DNA of 64,000 bases, from the NCBI GenBank assembly GCA_963851245.1, contig CAWKOH010000002.1, forward strand, positions 675,449-739,448, in the 5' to 3' direction. Position numbers and translations under genes: made by a program. The notes below the pieces were generated by a model. It saw only the letters and a list, made by a program, of their open reading frames with translations, did no database searches and was not told the origin of the DNA. Of this stretch, positions 26,535-35,188 are shown piece by piece (position 1 is the stretch's first letter; each line of letters starts with the position of its first letter). The DNA is from CAWKOH01 sp963851245 (GTDB lineage Bacteria; Actinomycetota; Acidimicrobiia; Acidimicrobiales; Palsa-688).

Positions 26535-26825
26535 TCAGTCGACGACGATGACCGAGTCGTCGCCGCCGTAGGGGTTGGCAACGTAGTCGTCGGCGTCCCA
26601 GGCGTTCTCCCATCGGTTGCCGTCGATTAGGTACCGATACCGGTAGGCGCCGGGCGCCAAGTTGATGGTGGTATGCCAGCTGCCGTCGCCGTTTCGGCTC
26701 AGTTTGGTATCTGGGGACCAGTTGTTGAACTCTCCGCAGACCGCGACTTGCTCGGCGGCGACGTCGCCGGGCAGGTCGAAGCCGACCTGTACGGTTCTGG
26801 CCTTGGTGGCTTGTTTGGTCGCCAT
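26535..26825 (-). CDS. CBM48 glycogen-binding-like single-domain protein
   Basis: 96 residues starting MATKQATKARTVQVGFDLPGDVAAEQV. The body VAVCGEFNNWSPDTKLSRNGDGSWHTTINLAPGAYRYRYLIDGNRWENAWDADDYVANPYGGDDSV is a near-ideal isoamylase N-terminal/AMPK-beta glycogen-binding domain. A good AAGGAG site precedes ATG 26825. Alone, such a domain may bind glycogen or a related alpha-glucan, linking storage polymer to stress control. The reading frame is open upstream into the next feature, so a fused 308-residue protein cannot be excluded. Confidence 0.78.
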   Translation of the reverse strand: MATKQATKARTVQVGFDLPGDVAAEQVAVCGEFNNWSPDTKLSRNGDGSWHTTINLAPGAYRYRYLIDGNRWENAWDADDYVANPYGGDDSVIVVD

Positions 26826-27461
26826 GTCGGCTCCTTGTACTTGGTTGGGGAGTGACCCCGAAGGCCGGTGCCGCCCGGCATTGCTGGCGGACCGGGCGGG
26901 CAGGATGCCGGTTGGATCCGGGCGGTGTCGTTGCCCGCCGGCGGTGTTGGAGATCGGCTCGGCGGCGAGTTCGATGAGGGCCCGATAGAGACTGTGTCCG
27001 GCGCCGAGAAAATGGATCGCGGCGGCGCCGTCGGCGTGAGGGACTCCGGCCAGGTCTATGACCCTGCAGGCCAGCGGCAGTAGCTGGTGGATGATCTCGT
27101 CGATGCCGGTCTCGAGCCCATGACCGTTCGAGAGGGCGACCCCGGTCCCCACCCCTGCCGAAAGGCGGTGGAACGCCGTATTTCGGACCCCGACGATGAT
27201 GGCGTCAAGGTCATCGACGGCAGCGGCGAGACGTTCGGCCGCGACACCGTTGACCATCTGGGCGCAGGATGCCAAGTCGAGCCCGACGGCGAAGATTTGC
27301 TGGATCACCGTATTGGCCGCCTCGACCGACAGATCGTCAACGTCCGCGGCGGGCACGTCCGCTTCGGTCGTAGTTGTCGACCGGCCCGCGCCGTTCAAGG
27401 CGTGGCCGGTCACACTCGTAGCGGAACGTTGCCGGAGGTCAGTCGGGTCGTGTCGGTTCAC
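26826..27461 (-). CDS. histidine-kinase dimerisation-like protein, open into the CBM48 domain
   Basis: In frame with, and upstream of, the CBM48 gene with no stop between. The segment DDLSVEAANTVIQQIFAVGLDLASCAQMVNGVAAERLAAAVDDLDAIIVGVRNTAFHRL follows the HisKA_3 dimerisation helices (VIQRLFAxGL ... VDDLDxxIRxIRxxIF) of DevS-type kinases, but the phospho-acceptor His is absent and no ATPase domain follows. The next 100 residues (LSNGHGLETGIDEIIHQLLPLACRVIDLAGVP) are helical. Start is taken as GTG 27461. It may be a regulator that docks onto a kinase. Confidence 0.5.
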
Positions 27462-27943
27462 GGGGGCTCAATGTCGCCAGTCGCTGCTGGAGCCTGCCCG
27501 GGTGAGCGCGCACCAGGTCGGGCGGGGGGTACGGCCTGGTCTCGTCATTCTGTCGAAGAGGGCGGTGGCGGTAGTCCGTGCGCTGTCAGGCGTCAGCATA
27601 AATTTTCGACACCGTTGCCACCTCTCGGGCGTCGAATAGACGGCGATCATGAACTCTCATGGAGCCTGCGCAGATGCCAACCCATTCCCGTCCCCTTCCC
27701 GAAACACACAAGCTGTGTGTCTCGAAGGGGTCAGAGTGTTCCACTCCACCGGGGTCCGGGGCGAAGAAGTCGACACGACCTCTCTAGGCATCGTAGCCGA
27801 CGCGACTGACGTCTTGTCGATCCCAGACTGGCCAATTCCCCCGGGCCGAGGACCACCCACATTCTTGAGCTGCGTGCTCGAGTTGACCCGCCGGGGAGCG
27901 GCCCTGTCTGGCGCCGTGACGGTTCCGTGCCCGGCCAGAGCAG
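27462..27943. other. intergenic region without a convincing gene
   Basis: About 480 bases between two minus-strand genes. Open frames here lack protein-like composition. A perfect 7-base hairpin is present (27704-27720). Likely promoter region for the genes to its left. Confidence 0.5.
27704..27720. promoter_or_regulatory. short perfect inverted repeat ACACACA-AGC-TGTGTGT
   Basis: Two 7-base arms around AGC. It stands about 240 bases before the start of the HisKA_3-like/CBM48 transcript and could be an operator or chance; no partner copies were found. Confidence 0.3.
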
Positions 27944-28597
27944 CTACGACTGGGCGTGGAGTGCGTCGTGCAGGAGGGTCTGGCGGACCCGTGCGTAGTC
28001 GGGTCGCGGTGGCTGCAGGTCGCTGTAGGCCCGGTGGACTTCGACGAAGCTGAACACGACGGCGACGAAGTAGATGGCGAGGCCGCCGGCCAAGATGGCA
28101 ATCCCGGCAGCCGTCGACCACAAGAGGGCTATAAGGCCAGCAATGACGACAGCGAGGCCCGGGCCGATCACCCGGGCGGCCCAGACCGCCAGCCTCCAGT
28201 GGGCGCTGAGGCGAAGAGCCTCCATGGGAGGCGATTGGACGTGGCGCTGGGCGAGGGCGGTGCCCTCGGCCACCTGCTCGGGACTCGCCGGTCGGGCGTG
28301 CACCGCGTCATGCAGAAGGGACCAGCGCAGCCATATGAAGTTGGGCCGCGGTGACGGCGCCTCGCGGTACACGAGGACGATCCCGACGACGGTGATCACG
28401 ACGCCGACGAGGTAGATGCCCATACCGACGCCCAGAATCGACAGCCCGGCACCCTTTGACCGCAGAAGGGTGATGAGGCCAACCACGACGACAGCAAGAC
28501 CCGGGCCCATCACCCTCAGTCCCCACACGGCGAGTCTCCACCGCGAGCTGTTGCGAAGATCCGGCGCTTCGTCCATACCGACGATCGTGCGCGGCAT
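27944..28597 (-). CDS. membrane protein with internal duplication
   Basis: 217 residues made of two similar halves. Each has a basic entry (SSRWRLAVWGLRVMGPGLAVVVVGLITLL and SAHWRLAVWAARVIGPGLAVVIAGLIALL), a second helix (GAGLSILGVGMGIYLVGVV / AAGIAILAGGLAIYFVAVV) and a cytoplasmic tail with R/W-rich LRWSLLHDAVHAR / VRQTLLHDALHAQ. The repeat is a clear tandem domain duplication. No family recognised; membrane stress protein by context only. ATG at 28597; an in-frame ATG lies eight codons in. Confidence 0.6.
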   Translation of the reverse strand: MPRTIVGMDEAPDLRNSSRWRLAVWGLRVMGPGLAVVVVGLITLLRSKGAGLSILGVGMGIYLVGVVITVVGIVLVYREAPSPRPNFIWLRWSLLHDAVHARPASPEQVAEGTALAQRHVQSPPMEALRLSAHWRLAVWAARVIGPGLAVVIAGLIALLWSTAAGIAILAGGLAIYFVAVVFSFVEVHRAYSDLQPPRPDYARVRQTLLHDALHAQS

Positions 28598-29571
28598 CTA
28601 CGGCGAGCGCCAGAGTCCTTCGTCTCCCAGTTCGACATAGCTCCGTCATCAGCTCTCAGCGTGTCACCAGGTAGTTCTCGCAAAACCCTGCCACGGACCG
28701 CAAAGAAGAGCGCCGATGCCGGCGAAGGCTCGGGCCCGATGGCTCACCGAGCGAGCCTTCAGGGACATGGCCTCCGAGGCCAAGCAGGCCGGCGCCGAGC
28801 CTTGAAACCGACCGATGGCCAACGACTCGGTGAGGTCAGGATGTCCGGCGCTTGTCTGGAAATTGGGACCTCAGGAGCAGCGCTGACCGTGATCGGCAGG
28901 CCATCAGCGGGCAGCGTGTGACACTCGTGTCGCTCGGATTTTGAGGATGCAGCCTGCGGTCTTGTTAGGAGAGAGGCGTGGGTCCGCTCGACGGTACGCC
29001 TGCCGCCAGGACCGATTTCATAGCGCTTCGGCTGGCTGCTTCTTCCACGACCACAAGGTTGTCACCGTCGATCGTCTCTGCTCGAGGAGCGGGTCGATGA
29101 CCTGGCCGAGGGTCGCCAGATGGGCACGCAGCAACGCCGTGGTCGTGGCGCCCGGGTATTCAGCGGTCTGCGAAAGAGTCAGGACGATCTACGCATCAGG
29201 GTCCGGGGCCAAGAAGTCGAGGCCGGTCGCGTAATCGTCGCCGAGCGGATCCGAGTCTGACACCGCGGGTGTCTTCGGTCGGATCTAGTACTGTCGAGCG
29301 GCACAGGCACCTCCCGAGTCCCCGGAGGCGCGGCGTTTCACGCCGAGCGCACCGGACGGTGACCGGTAGTTCACCGGGAGAGCAGCACAAAATGTCGATA
29401 GGAAGACGGCGCCGACCAGGCTGGCACGTCTCTACACCGTCCGACGGTGCTCTTCGGCCTGGCCTACGCTGCCCTTGCCAGCCGGCGTTCCCCCCGCTTC
29501 GACTGGTCGGGGCACCTGCTGGGAGTCCGCCGCTGTCGCGCCCTCGGCTGAATGGCAGTCGACGCCCCAGG
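28598..29571. other. long region without a clear gene
   Basis: Almost 1 kb of mixed composition. Open frames are short and unlike proteins, apart from two very small possibilities: 28716-28805 on the plus strand and, on the minus strand near 29200-29260, a 24-residue frame MSDSDPLGDDYATGLDFLAP. Either could be the stub of a lost gene. Nothing else seen. Confidence 0.4.
28716..28805 (+). CDS. possible 29-residue peptide
   Basis: ATG 28716 opens MPAKARARWLTERAFRDMASEAKQAGAEP before TGA. Amphipathic and charge-balanced, it reads like the N-terminus of a larger protein rather than random sequence. No ribosome-binding site is obvious. Kept only as a possibility. Confidence 0.25.
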   Translation: MPAKARARWLTERAFRDMASEAKQAGAEP

Positions 29572-30123
29572 GTGGCTGCCTCGGCAGCCGTAACGAGGTC
29601 GGGCCCTACTGCCATTGTGGTGGCGGCACACCACCTGGATGCGCTCTTCGCCTTGGCGTACCTGTACAGCCGTGACGACGACAAGGCCCTTCGAGCGGTC
29701 GCGGCTGCCATCGGCGGTCTAGGTCTAGGTCATGACGTCGATGCCGGAACCTCAGGCAAGGGGCCGGTCGGCTCGGCGAGCCTATGGCGAGTCTTGGCCG
29801 ACGTTTTGCACGCGGGATACGCCAGCGGCGCTGAAGTTGAACAGGCGGGAGGCGACATCATGCGGCGCGCTGTTTGTAACTTGCGCCGCGAGGCCATCGC
29901 CTTGCACGCGGCGGGGTTCAGCGACGGCCATACGGCCGGCTTGCTCGGCTTGTCGCGCCCAGTCGTACGCCTTTTGCTCCGACACGACTGCCCACGGGGC
30001 TCGACCGGCAAGGTACTTTTCGGGGTCCAGGCTTCCGGTGGCCAGACAGATAGTCGCCGTCACGTCGATCCGCGTCACCCCGGCCGCTGCCGCCTTGGCG
30101 AGTATTTACCACCCGTCCGATGA
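29572..30123 (+). CDS. sigma-70-like (ECF-type) protein, atypical
   Basis: Open frame to 30123 with the layout of an ECF sigma factor: region 2-like AAHHLDALFALAYLYSRDDDKALRAVAAAIGGL, a linker, and region 4-like helix-turn-helix RREAIALHAAGFSDGHTAGLLGLSRPVVRLLLRH. The region 2 core is short and the last 45 residues look out of frame (GQTDSRRHVDPRHPG), so it may be partly degraded or frame-shifted near its end. Start probably GTG 29572 or 29617. It precedes the arginine-deiminase operon and could regulate it (inference). Confidence 0.45.
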   Translation: MAASAAVTRSGPTAIVVAAHHLDALFALAYLYSRDDDKALRAVAAAIGGLGLGHDVDAGTSGKGPVGSASLWRVLADVLHAGYASGAEVEQAGGDIMRRAVCNLRREAIALHAAGFSDGHTAGLLGLSRPVVRLLLRHDCPRGSTGKVLFGVQASGGQTDSRRHVDPRHPGRCRLGEYLPPVR

Positions 30124-30136
30124 GGACTTTCGCCCC
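30123..30136. promoter_or_regulatory. DosR/DevR-box-like sequence (weak)
   Basis: AGGACTTTCGCCCC matches 11 of 14 core positions of the mycobacterial DosR box (GGGACTWWWGTCCC). It lies about 215 bases before arcD. A dormancy regulator of this kind would suit the gene content, but a single imperfect hit in GC-rich DNA is weak evidence. Confidence 0.25.
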
Positions 30137-30349
30137 TGGCTGGCTGTCCACGATGAATGGATCATGACGAATTATGTCCGTCGCTGTCGGCCGTGGTGCG
30201 CCAGTCGGGTGTGCAATAGGTCCTTCTTCTAGGACGACTGAAACCCATGTCCTATACGGAGATTCGTGCCGTGCGGCCATCACGGTCTCCGGCCATGACT
30301 GCTCGAAACCTGCTGCGGCCTATGTCAGACCAGAACGAAGGTGAGTCGC

Positions 30350-31846
30350 ATGACGATCGCTGAATCCCCTCCATCTCGGGGCCCCACCGAGCCTCCTGGT
30401 CCGGTCGGCCCTCCCGGCCCGGTGCTGTCAGCTCGCAACAAGCAGAAGGCTCACACCTTGGGCCTGACGTCAGCGACGGGTCTGGTCATCGGCAGCATCG
30501 TAGGGACCGGCGTGTTCACCATGCCGGCGGTGCTGGCCGGGGCGGGCACGATGGGAATCCTGGTCCTAGCGGTGATCGCCGTGGGGGCCATGCTGCTCGC
30601 GGTTCTCTTCGGCCAGCTCACCCGGCGGGTGCCGAACAGCGACGGCGGGCTGTACGCCTACTCCCGTCACGAGTTCGGTGACTTCGCCGGCTACCTGGTC
30701 GGCTGGTGCTACTGGGTGCAGTCCTGGGCCGGTAACGCGGCCATCGTGGCCTCTTGGGTGTTCTACGTCGACGCCCTGTTCGGCTTCAATCACGCCACCG
30801 GGACGGAGAACTGGGGTATCGCCCTGTTCGGTTTGTGGGTGCCGGCCGCCGTGAATCTGGCCGGGGTGCGCCAGATGGCGTGGTTCCAGAACGTCACTGT
30901 CGTCTTGAAGTTCCTGCCTCTGCTGTTCGTCGGGGTTATCGGCTGGTTCTTTGTCACCAGCGCCCACTTCGGGCCGTTCAACGCCTCGGGCGGCAGCCTG
31001 TACAGCGGCATCGGTATCGCGGCTGGGGTGGCGCTGTTCTCCTTCATCGGCGTCGAGGCCGCCGCGGTGACGGCCAAGCGGGTCCGCGACCCGGGGGTCA
31101 ACGTCGCTCGCTCATCCCTTATCGGCACCGCCCTCAGCGCCGTGCTGTACGTGTTGGTGACTGCCGCGGTGATGGGCCTGGTCGCCCACGGCACCCTGGT
31201 CAAGACGGGTTCACCGTTCGTCAATGCGTTCCAGACGATGTTCCCCCACGAGGCGTGGGCGCCGAAGTTCATCGCTGCAGTGGCTGTCATCTCGGGCATC
31301 GGGGCGCTCAACGGTTGGACTCTGATCGTGACAGAGACGTCTCGGGCTATAGCCCAGGACGACCTGTTCCCCCGGCCTTTCGCCTGGGCCGACCGTAACG
31401 GGACGGCCTGGTTCGGCATCGTGGTCGGCACCATCCTGCCTTCGCTGCTGATGTTCTGGCGTTACGAGTCCAGCTCCGGGCTGACGATCTTCACCTATCT
31501 GGTCGATCTCACCGTGGTGACGGTGGCCATCCCCTACTTCATGTCGGCCATCGCTCAGCTCACCTTCTTGGTCTCCCGGCGCCGGCGGGTGTCGGGCTGG
31601 CTTTTGGCTCGGGACTTGACGGTCGCGGGGACGAGCGTGCTGTTCTCGATGTGGGTGACCTTCGCGTCGGGCTACCAGGTGGTCTACCAGGCGCTGGTGG
31701 TGATCCTGGCCGGGCTCATCCTGTACGCCTTCTTGAACGCCCGCCGGGAGCGTCTTGGCGAGGCCGCCGAACCGGTGGACAACCCGGCGGCCCAAGTGGC
31801 GGTCAACCTGTCCGACGCCAAATTGCTCACCGACGACGGACGTTAG
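30350..31846 (+). CDS. arcD: APC-family arginine/ornithine antiporter-like permease
   Basis: 498 residues with about 12 membrane helices and the APC signatures LTSATGLVIGSIVGTGVFTMPAVLA and FSFIGVEAAAVTAKRVRDP. It is the first gene of arcD-arcA-OTC-arcC, so exchange of arginine for ornithine at the membrane is the natural role. ATG 30350 is chosen, preceded by GAAGG; GTG 30341 is possible. Not recognised as the short ArcD type of Pseudomonas, but as the basic amino acid antiporter type. Confidence 0.85.
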   Translation: MTIAESPPSRGPTEPPGPVGPPGPVLSARNKQKAHTLGLTSATGLVIGSIVGTGVFTMPAVLAGAGTMGILVLAVIAVGAMLLAVLFGQLTRRVPNSDGGLYAYSRHEFGDFAGYLVGWCYWVQSWAGNAAIVASWVFYVDALFGFNHATGTENWGIALFGLWVPAAVNLAGVRQMAWFQNVTVVLKFLPLLFVGVIGWFFVTSAHFGPFNASGGSLYSGIGIAAGVALFSFIGVEAAAVTAKRVRDPGVNVARSSLIGTALSAVLYVLVTAAVMGLVAHGTLVKTGSPFVNAFQTMFPHEAWAPKFIAAVAVISGIGALNGWTLIVTETSRAIAQDDLFPRPFAWADRNGTAWFGIVVGTILPSLLMFWRYESSSGLTIFTYLVDLTVVTVAIPYFMSAIAQLTFLVSRRRRVSGWLLARDLTVAGTSVLFSMWVTFASGYQVVYQALVVILAGLILYAFLNARRERLGEAAEPVDNPAAQVAVNLSDAKLLTDDGR

Positions 31847-31871
31847 AAGCGGTCGAGGAGAGGACCAGGAC

Positions 31872-33093
31872 ATGACATTCACCGTAGGATCTGAGATAGG
31901 CCAGCTTCGCCAGGCCATCGTGCACCGACCTGGACTGGAGCTGTCCCGGCTCACCCCCGACAACATCAAGTCGCTTCTCTTCGACGACGTGGTGTGGGCC
32001 TCCAAGGCCAAGGAGGAGCACGACGCGTTCGCCGAGGCGTTGCGCGATAAGGGTGTGGTGGTCCACTACTACGGCCGGCTGCTGTCCGAGACCCTCGATA
32101 TTCCCGCCGGTCGGGCCTTTGTCCTCGACCGGCTGTGCATCCCGCAGATCCTCGGCCCGTCGTTGGTGGACCCGGTGCGGCGCCTGTTCGAGGATCAAGA
32201 CGCCGACACGCTGGCCGAGCTTCTCATCGGCGGGATCCTCAAGGCGGACCTGCACCCGGTACGGGCTCACAGCCTGAAGTGGAACATGCTCAAGGCCGAC
32301 GACTTCATCCTGCCCCCGCTGCCCAACCATCTGTTCCAGCGGGACAACTCGTGCTGGATCTACGGCGGGGTGACCATCAACCCGATGGCCATGCCGGCCC
32401 GCCAACGCGAATCGCTGCACACCCGGGCCATCTACCAGTTCCATCCGCTATTCGCCGACGCCGAGTTCTTCACCTACTACGGAGGCGAGGACATCACCTA
32501 TCAGCCGGCCACCATCGAAGGCGGCGACGTGCATGTGATCGGCCACGGAGCCGTCCTGATCGGCATGGGGGAACGGACCACCCCGATGGCCATCGAAGCC
32601 GTCGCCCACGCCCTGTTCGACAACGGCCAGGCCACCAAGGTGGTGGCCATCGAACTGCCCCACAGCCATGCCTTCATGCACCTCGACACCGTCATGTCGA
32701 TGGTCGACGTTGGCACGTTCATCCTCTACCCCTACTTCGACCGCCACCTCCGCAGCTGGACGATCGCCCCCGGCGACGATCCGGGCGACCTGTCGATCAT
32801 CGCGCAACCACAGCCTGTGGGACACCCTGGCTGCGATCCTCGAGGTCCCCGAGATCACCATCTTGGCCACCGACGAGGACGTCCGCGCCGCGGAGCGCGA
32901 GCAGTGGGACGACGGCACCAACTTCCTGGCCGTAGCTCCCGGTGTGGTCATGGGCTATCAGCGGAACGTGGCCACCAACACCATGCTGCGCAAGCACGGC
33001 ATCGAAGTCGTCGACATCGGCGGCAGCGAACTCGGCCGCGGTCGGGGCGGGCCTCGCTGCATGACCTGCCCGATCGAGCGGGACCCAGCATGA
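31872..33093 (+). CDS. arcA: arginine deiminase, one frameshift
   Basis: MTFTVGSEIGQLRQAIVHRPGLELSRLTP starts a typical bacterial arginine deiminase; the catalytic features include FQRDNSCWIYGG and ATIEGGDVHVIGHGAVLIGMGERT, and the nucleophile Cys lies in RGGPRCMTCPIERDP at the end. The frame breaks near 32801-32806: adding CG to the GCGC tract gives LSIIARNHSLWDTLAAILEVPEITILAT. Converts arginine to citrulline and ammonia. Its stop overlaps the carbamoyltransferase start (ATGA). Confidence 0.93.
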
Positions 33094-34124
33094 CCAGCAC
33101 AGCAGTTACACCGGCGCCGGCGACACACCGTCTGCGCGGCAGAAGCCTGCTGAAGGAGATCGACCTCACCAAGGAAGAGTTCATCTCCCTGATCGACCTC
33201 GCCGAAGCACTCCGGGTCGAGAAACGCACCGGAACGGAGCGCCAGCGGATGGTCGGCCGTAATATCGCCCTGATCTTCGAGAAGGCGTCGACCCGTACCC
33301 GGTGCGCCTTCGAGGTGGGCGCTTACGACCAAGGGGCGCACGTCACCTACCTCGGACCCGAAGGTAGCCACATCGGTGTCGGCGAGACCATCAAAGACAC
33401 GGCCCGAGTCCTGGGCCGCATGTTCGACGGCATCGAGTACCGAGGGTTCTCCCAGGACTCGGTCGAGACCCTCGCCGCTTTCAGCGGGGTGCCGGTATGG
33501 AACGGGCTCACCGACCAGTGGCACCCGACTCAGATGCTGGCGGACATCCTGACCATGCGCGACCACACCGACAAACCGCTCGAACAGGTCAGCTACTGCT
33601 ACCTGGGCGACGCCCGCAACAACACGGCCAACTCCCTGCTGGTCACCGGCGCCCTGCTCGGCATGGACGTGCGCATCGCCGCCCCAGATGACCTGTGGCC
33701 CTCCGCTCGAGGTTCAGGCGATCGCTTCGAAGCTGGCTGCCGGGTCAGGTGCACGCATCAACATCACCGCCCACGTCGACGAAGGCGTCCAAGGCAGCCG
33801 ACTTCGTCTACACCGACGTCTGGGTGTCCATGGGCGAGCCCGACACCGGAGTGGAAGGCCAGGATCGAACAGCTCCGCCCCTACCAGGTCAACGCGGCCA
33901 CCATGAAAGCGACCGGGAACCCCGACGTGAAGTTCATGCACTGCCTACCGGCGTTGCACAACACCGACACCGACCTGGGCCGAAAGATCTCCGCCCTCTA
34001 CCACCTCGACGCATTGGAAGTCACCGAAGACGTCTTCGAGTCACCCGCGTGCATCGTCTTCGACGAAGCCGAGAACCGGCTCCACACCATCAAGGCGGCC
34101 ATGGTCGCCTCCCTCGGAGACTGA
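33090..34124 (+). CDS. arcB: ornithine carbamoyltransferase (catabolic type), three frameshifts
   Basis: Contains EKASTRTRCAFEVGAYDQGA (carbamoyl-phosphate site), NGLTDQWHPTQMLADILTM, SLLVTGALLGMD and FMHCLPALH. Breaks near 33703, 33786 and 33847 all have the same sign; restoring CG gives DLWPSALEVQAIASKLAAGSG, DEGASKAADFVYTDVWVSMGEP and PDTAEWKARIEQLRPYQVNA, exactly the family pattern. In this operon it runs phosphorolysis of citrulline to ornithine and carbamoyl phosphate. Overlaps arcA by four bases; arcC follows after one base. Confidence 0.93.
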   Translation: MTSTAVTPAPATHRLRGRSLLKEIDLTKEEFISLIDLAEALRVEKRTGTERQRMVGRNIALIFEKASTRTRCAFEVGAYDQGAHVTYLGPEGSHIGVGETIKDTARVLGRMFDGIEYRGFSQDSVETLAAFSGVPVWNGLTDQWHPTQMLADILTMRDHTDKPLEQVSYCYLGDARNNTANSLLVTGALLGMDVRIAAPDDLWPSARGSGDRFEAGCRVRCTHQHHRPRRRRRPRQPTSSTPTSGCPWASPTPEWKARIEQLRPYQVNAATMKATGNPDVKFMHCLPALHNTDTDLGRKISALYHLDALEVTEDVFESPACIVFDEAENRLHTIKAAMVASLGD

Positions 34125-34125
34125 C

Positions 34126-35081
34126 ATGCGCCTGGTGGTAGCGGTGGGCGGCAATGCGCTCCTCGAACGCGGCGAGATGCCCCTGGCCGAGATCCAAGAA
34201 AAACACGTCCGGGTCGCGGTCGACGCCCTGGCCCCCCTGGCGGTCGACCACGACCTGGTGGTCACCCACGGCAACGGGCCCCAGGTCGGCCTGCTGGCCA
34301 ACGAAAGCGCCGCCGACCCGGCCCTGCCCCACCCGTACCCGCTCGACGTGCTCGGCGCCCAAACCCAGGGCATGATCGGCTACTTCCTCCTCCAAGGATT
34401 CGAGAACGCCCTGCCCGGCCGGCAAGTCGTCAGCCTGATCTGCCAGACACAAGTCGCCTCAGACGACCCGGCCTTCGAGCATCCGACCAAGTTCGTCGGT
34501 CCGCAGTACAGCGCCGCCGAAGGCCACCGCCTAGCCGGACCGCGCGGCTGGCAGATCCGTCGCGACGGCGCTGATCTGGCGCCGGGTGGTCGCCTCCCCC
34601 GAACCGTTGGCCATCGTCGAACTCCCCACCATCAAGACCCTGGTCGACTCCGGCGCCATCGTCATCTGCTGCCGGCGGTGGAGGCATCCCAGTCACCCGC
34701 GGCACGGACGGAGTCCTCCGCGGCGTGGAGGCGGTCATCGACAAGGACCTCACCGCCGCCCTTCTCGCCCGGGATCTCCACGCCGACGCCCTGCTGATCC
34801 TCACCGACGTAGACAACGTCGAAACCGGCTTCGGCACCACTGCCGCCCGCCCCATCGGACGTACCACACCCGAGGCGCTGCGCGGCGAGCTGTTCCCGGC
34901 CGGATCCATGGGACCCAAGATCGACGCCGCCTGTCGCTTCGTCGAAGCCACCGGCAAACCAGCCATGATCGGCAGCCTCGAAGAGGCCACCGACCTGCTC
35001 CGCGGAACTCGCGGCACCATCATCGCACCGGCCCACCCATCGCAACCCCGCACGGCACCGCCGTCCGGCGTCAGGAACTGA
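34126..35081 (+). CDS. arcC: carbamate kinase, two frameshifts
   Basis: N-terminal MRLVVAVGGNALLERGEMPLAEI, THGNGPQVGLLANE and GAQTQGMIGYFLLQGFEN identify carbamate kinase. Two same-sign breaks near 34570 and 34672 are repaired by CG to read RRDGALIWRRVVASPEPLAIVE and the GGGGIPVTRGTDGVLRGVEAVIDKD nucleotide site. Ends with SMGPKIDAACRFVEATGKPAMIGSLEEA. Makes ATP from carbamoyl phosphate, the energy-yielding step of the pathway. Confidence 0.92.
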
Positions 35082-35084
35082 CCC

Positions 35085-35185
35085 GTGGACACCGACGGCC
35101 CGCCCCTTCACCTGGACCAGTTCACCGTCGGATTCGACGAAGGCCAGCAGTCGACCCAGCAACGGCGAAAGTGCTGGAGGAATAG
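35085..35185 (+). other. possible small frame-broken peptide between arcC and xfp
   Basis: A GTG at 35085 opens MDTDGPPLHLDQFTVGFDEGQ, and another frame ends VDPATAKVLEE just before the phosphoketolase start. The halves read like one peptide of about 33 residues but need a frame change. May be coding or a leader. Confidence 0.25.
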
Positions 35186-35188
35186 CCC

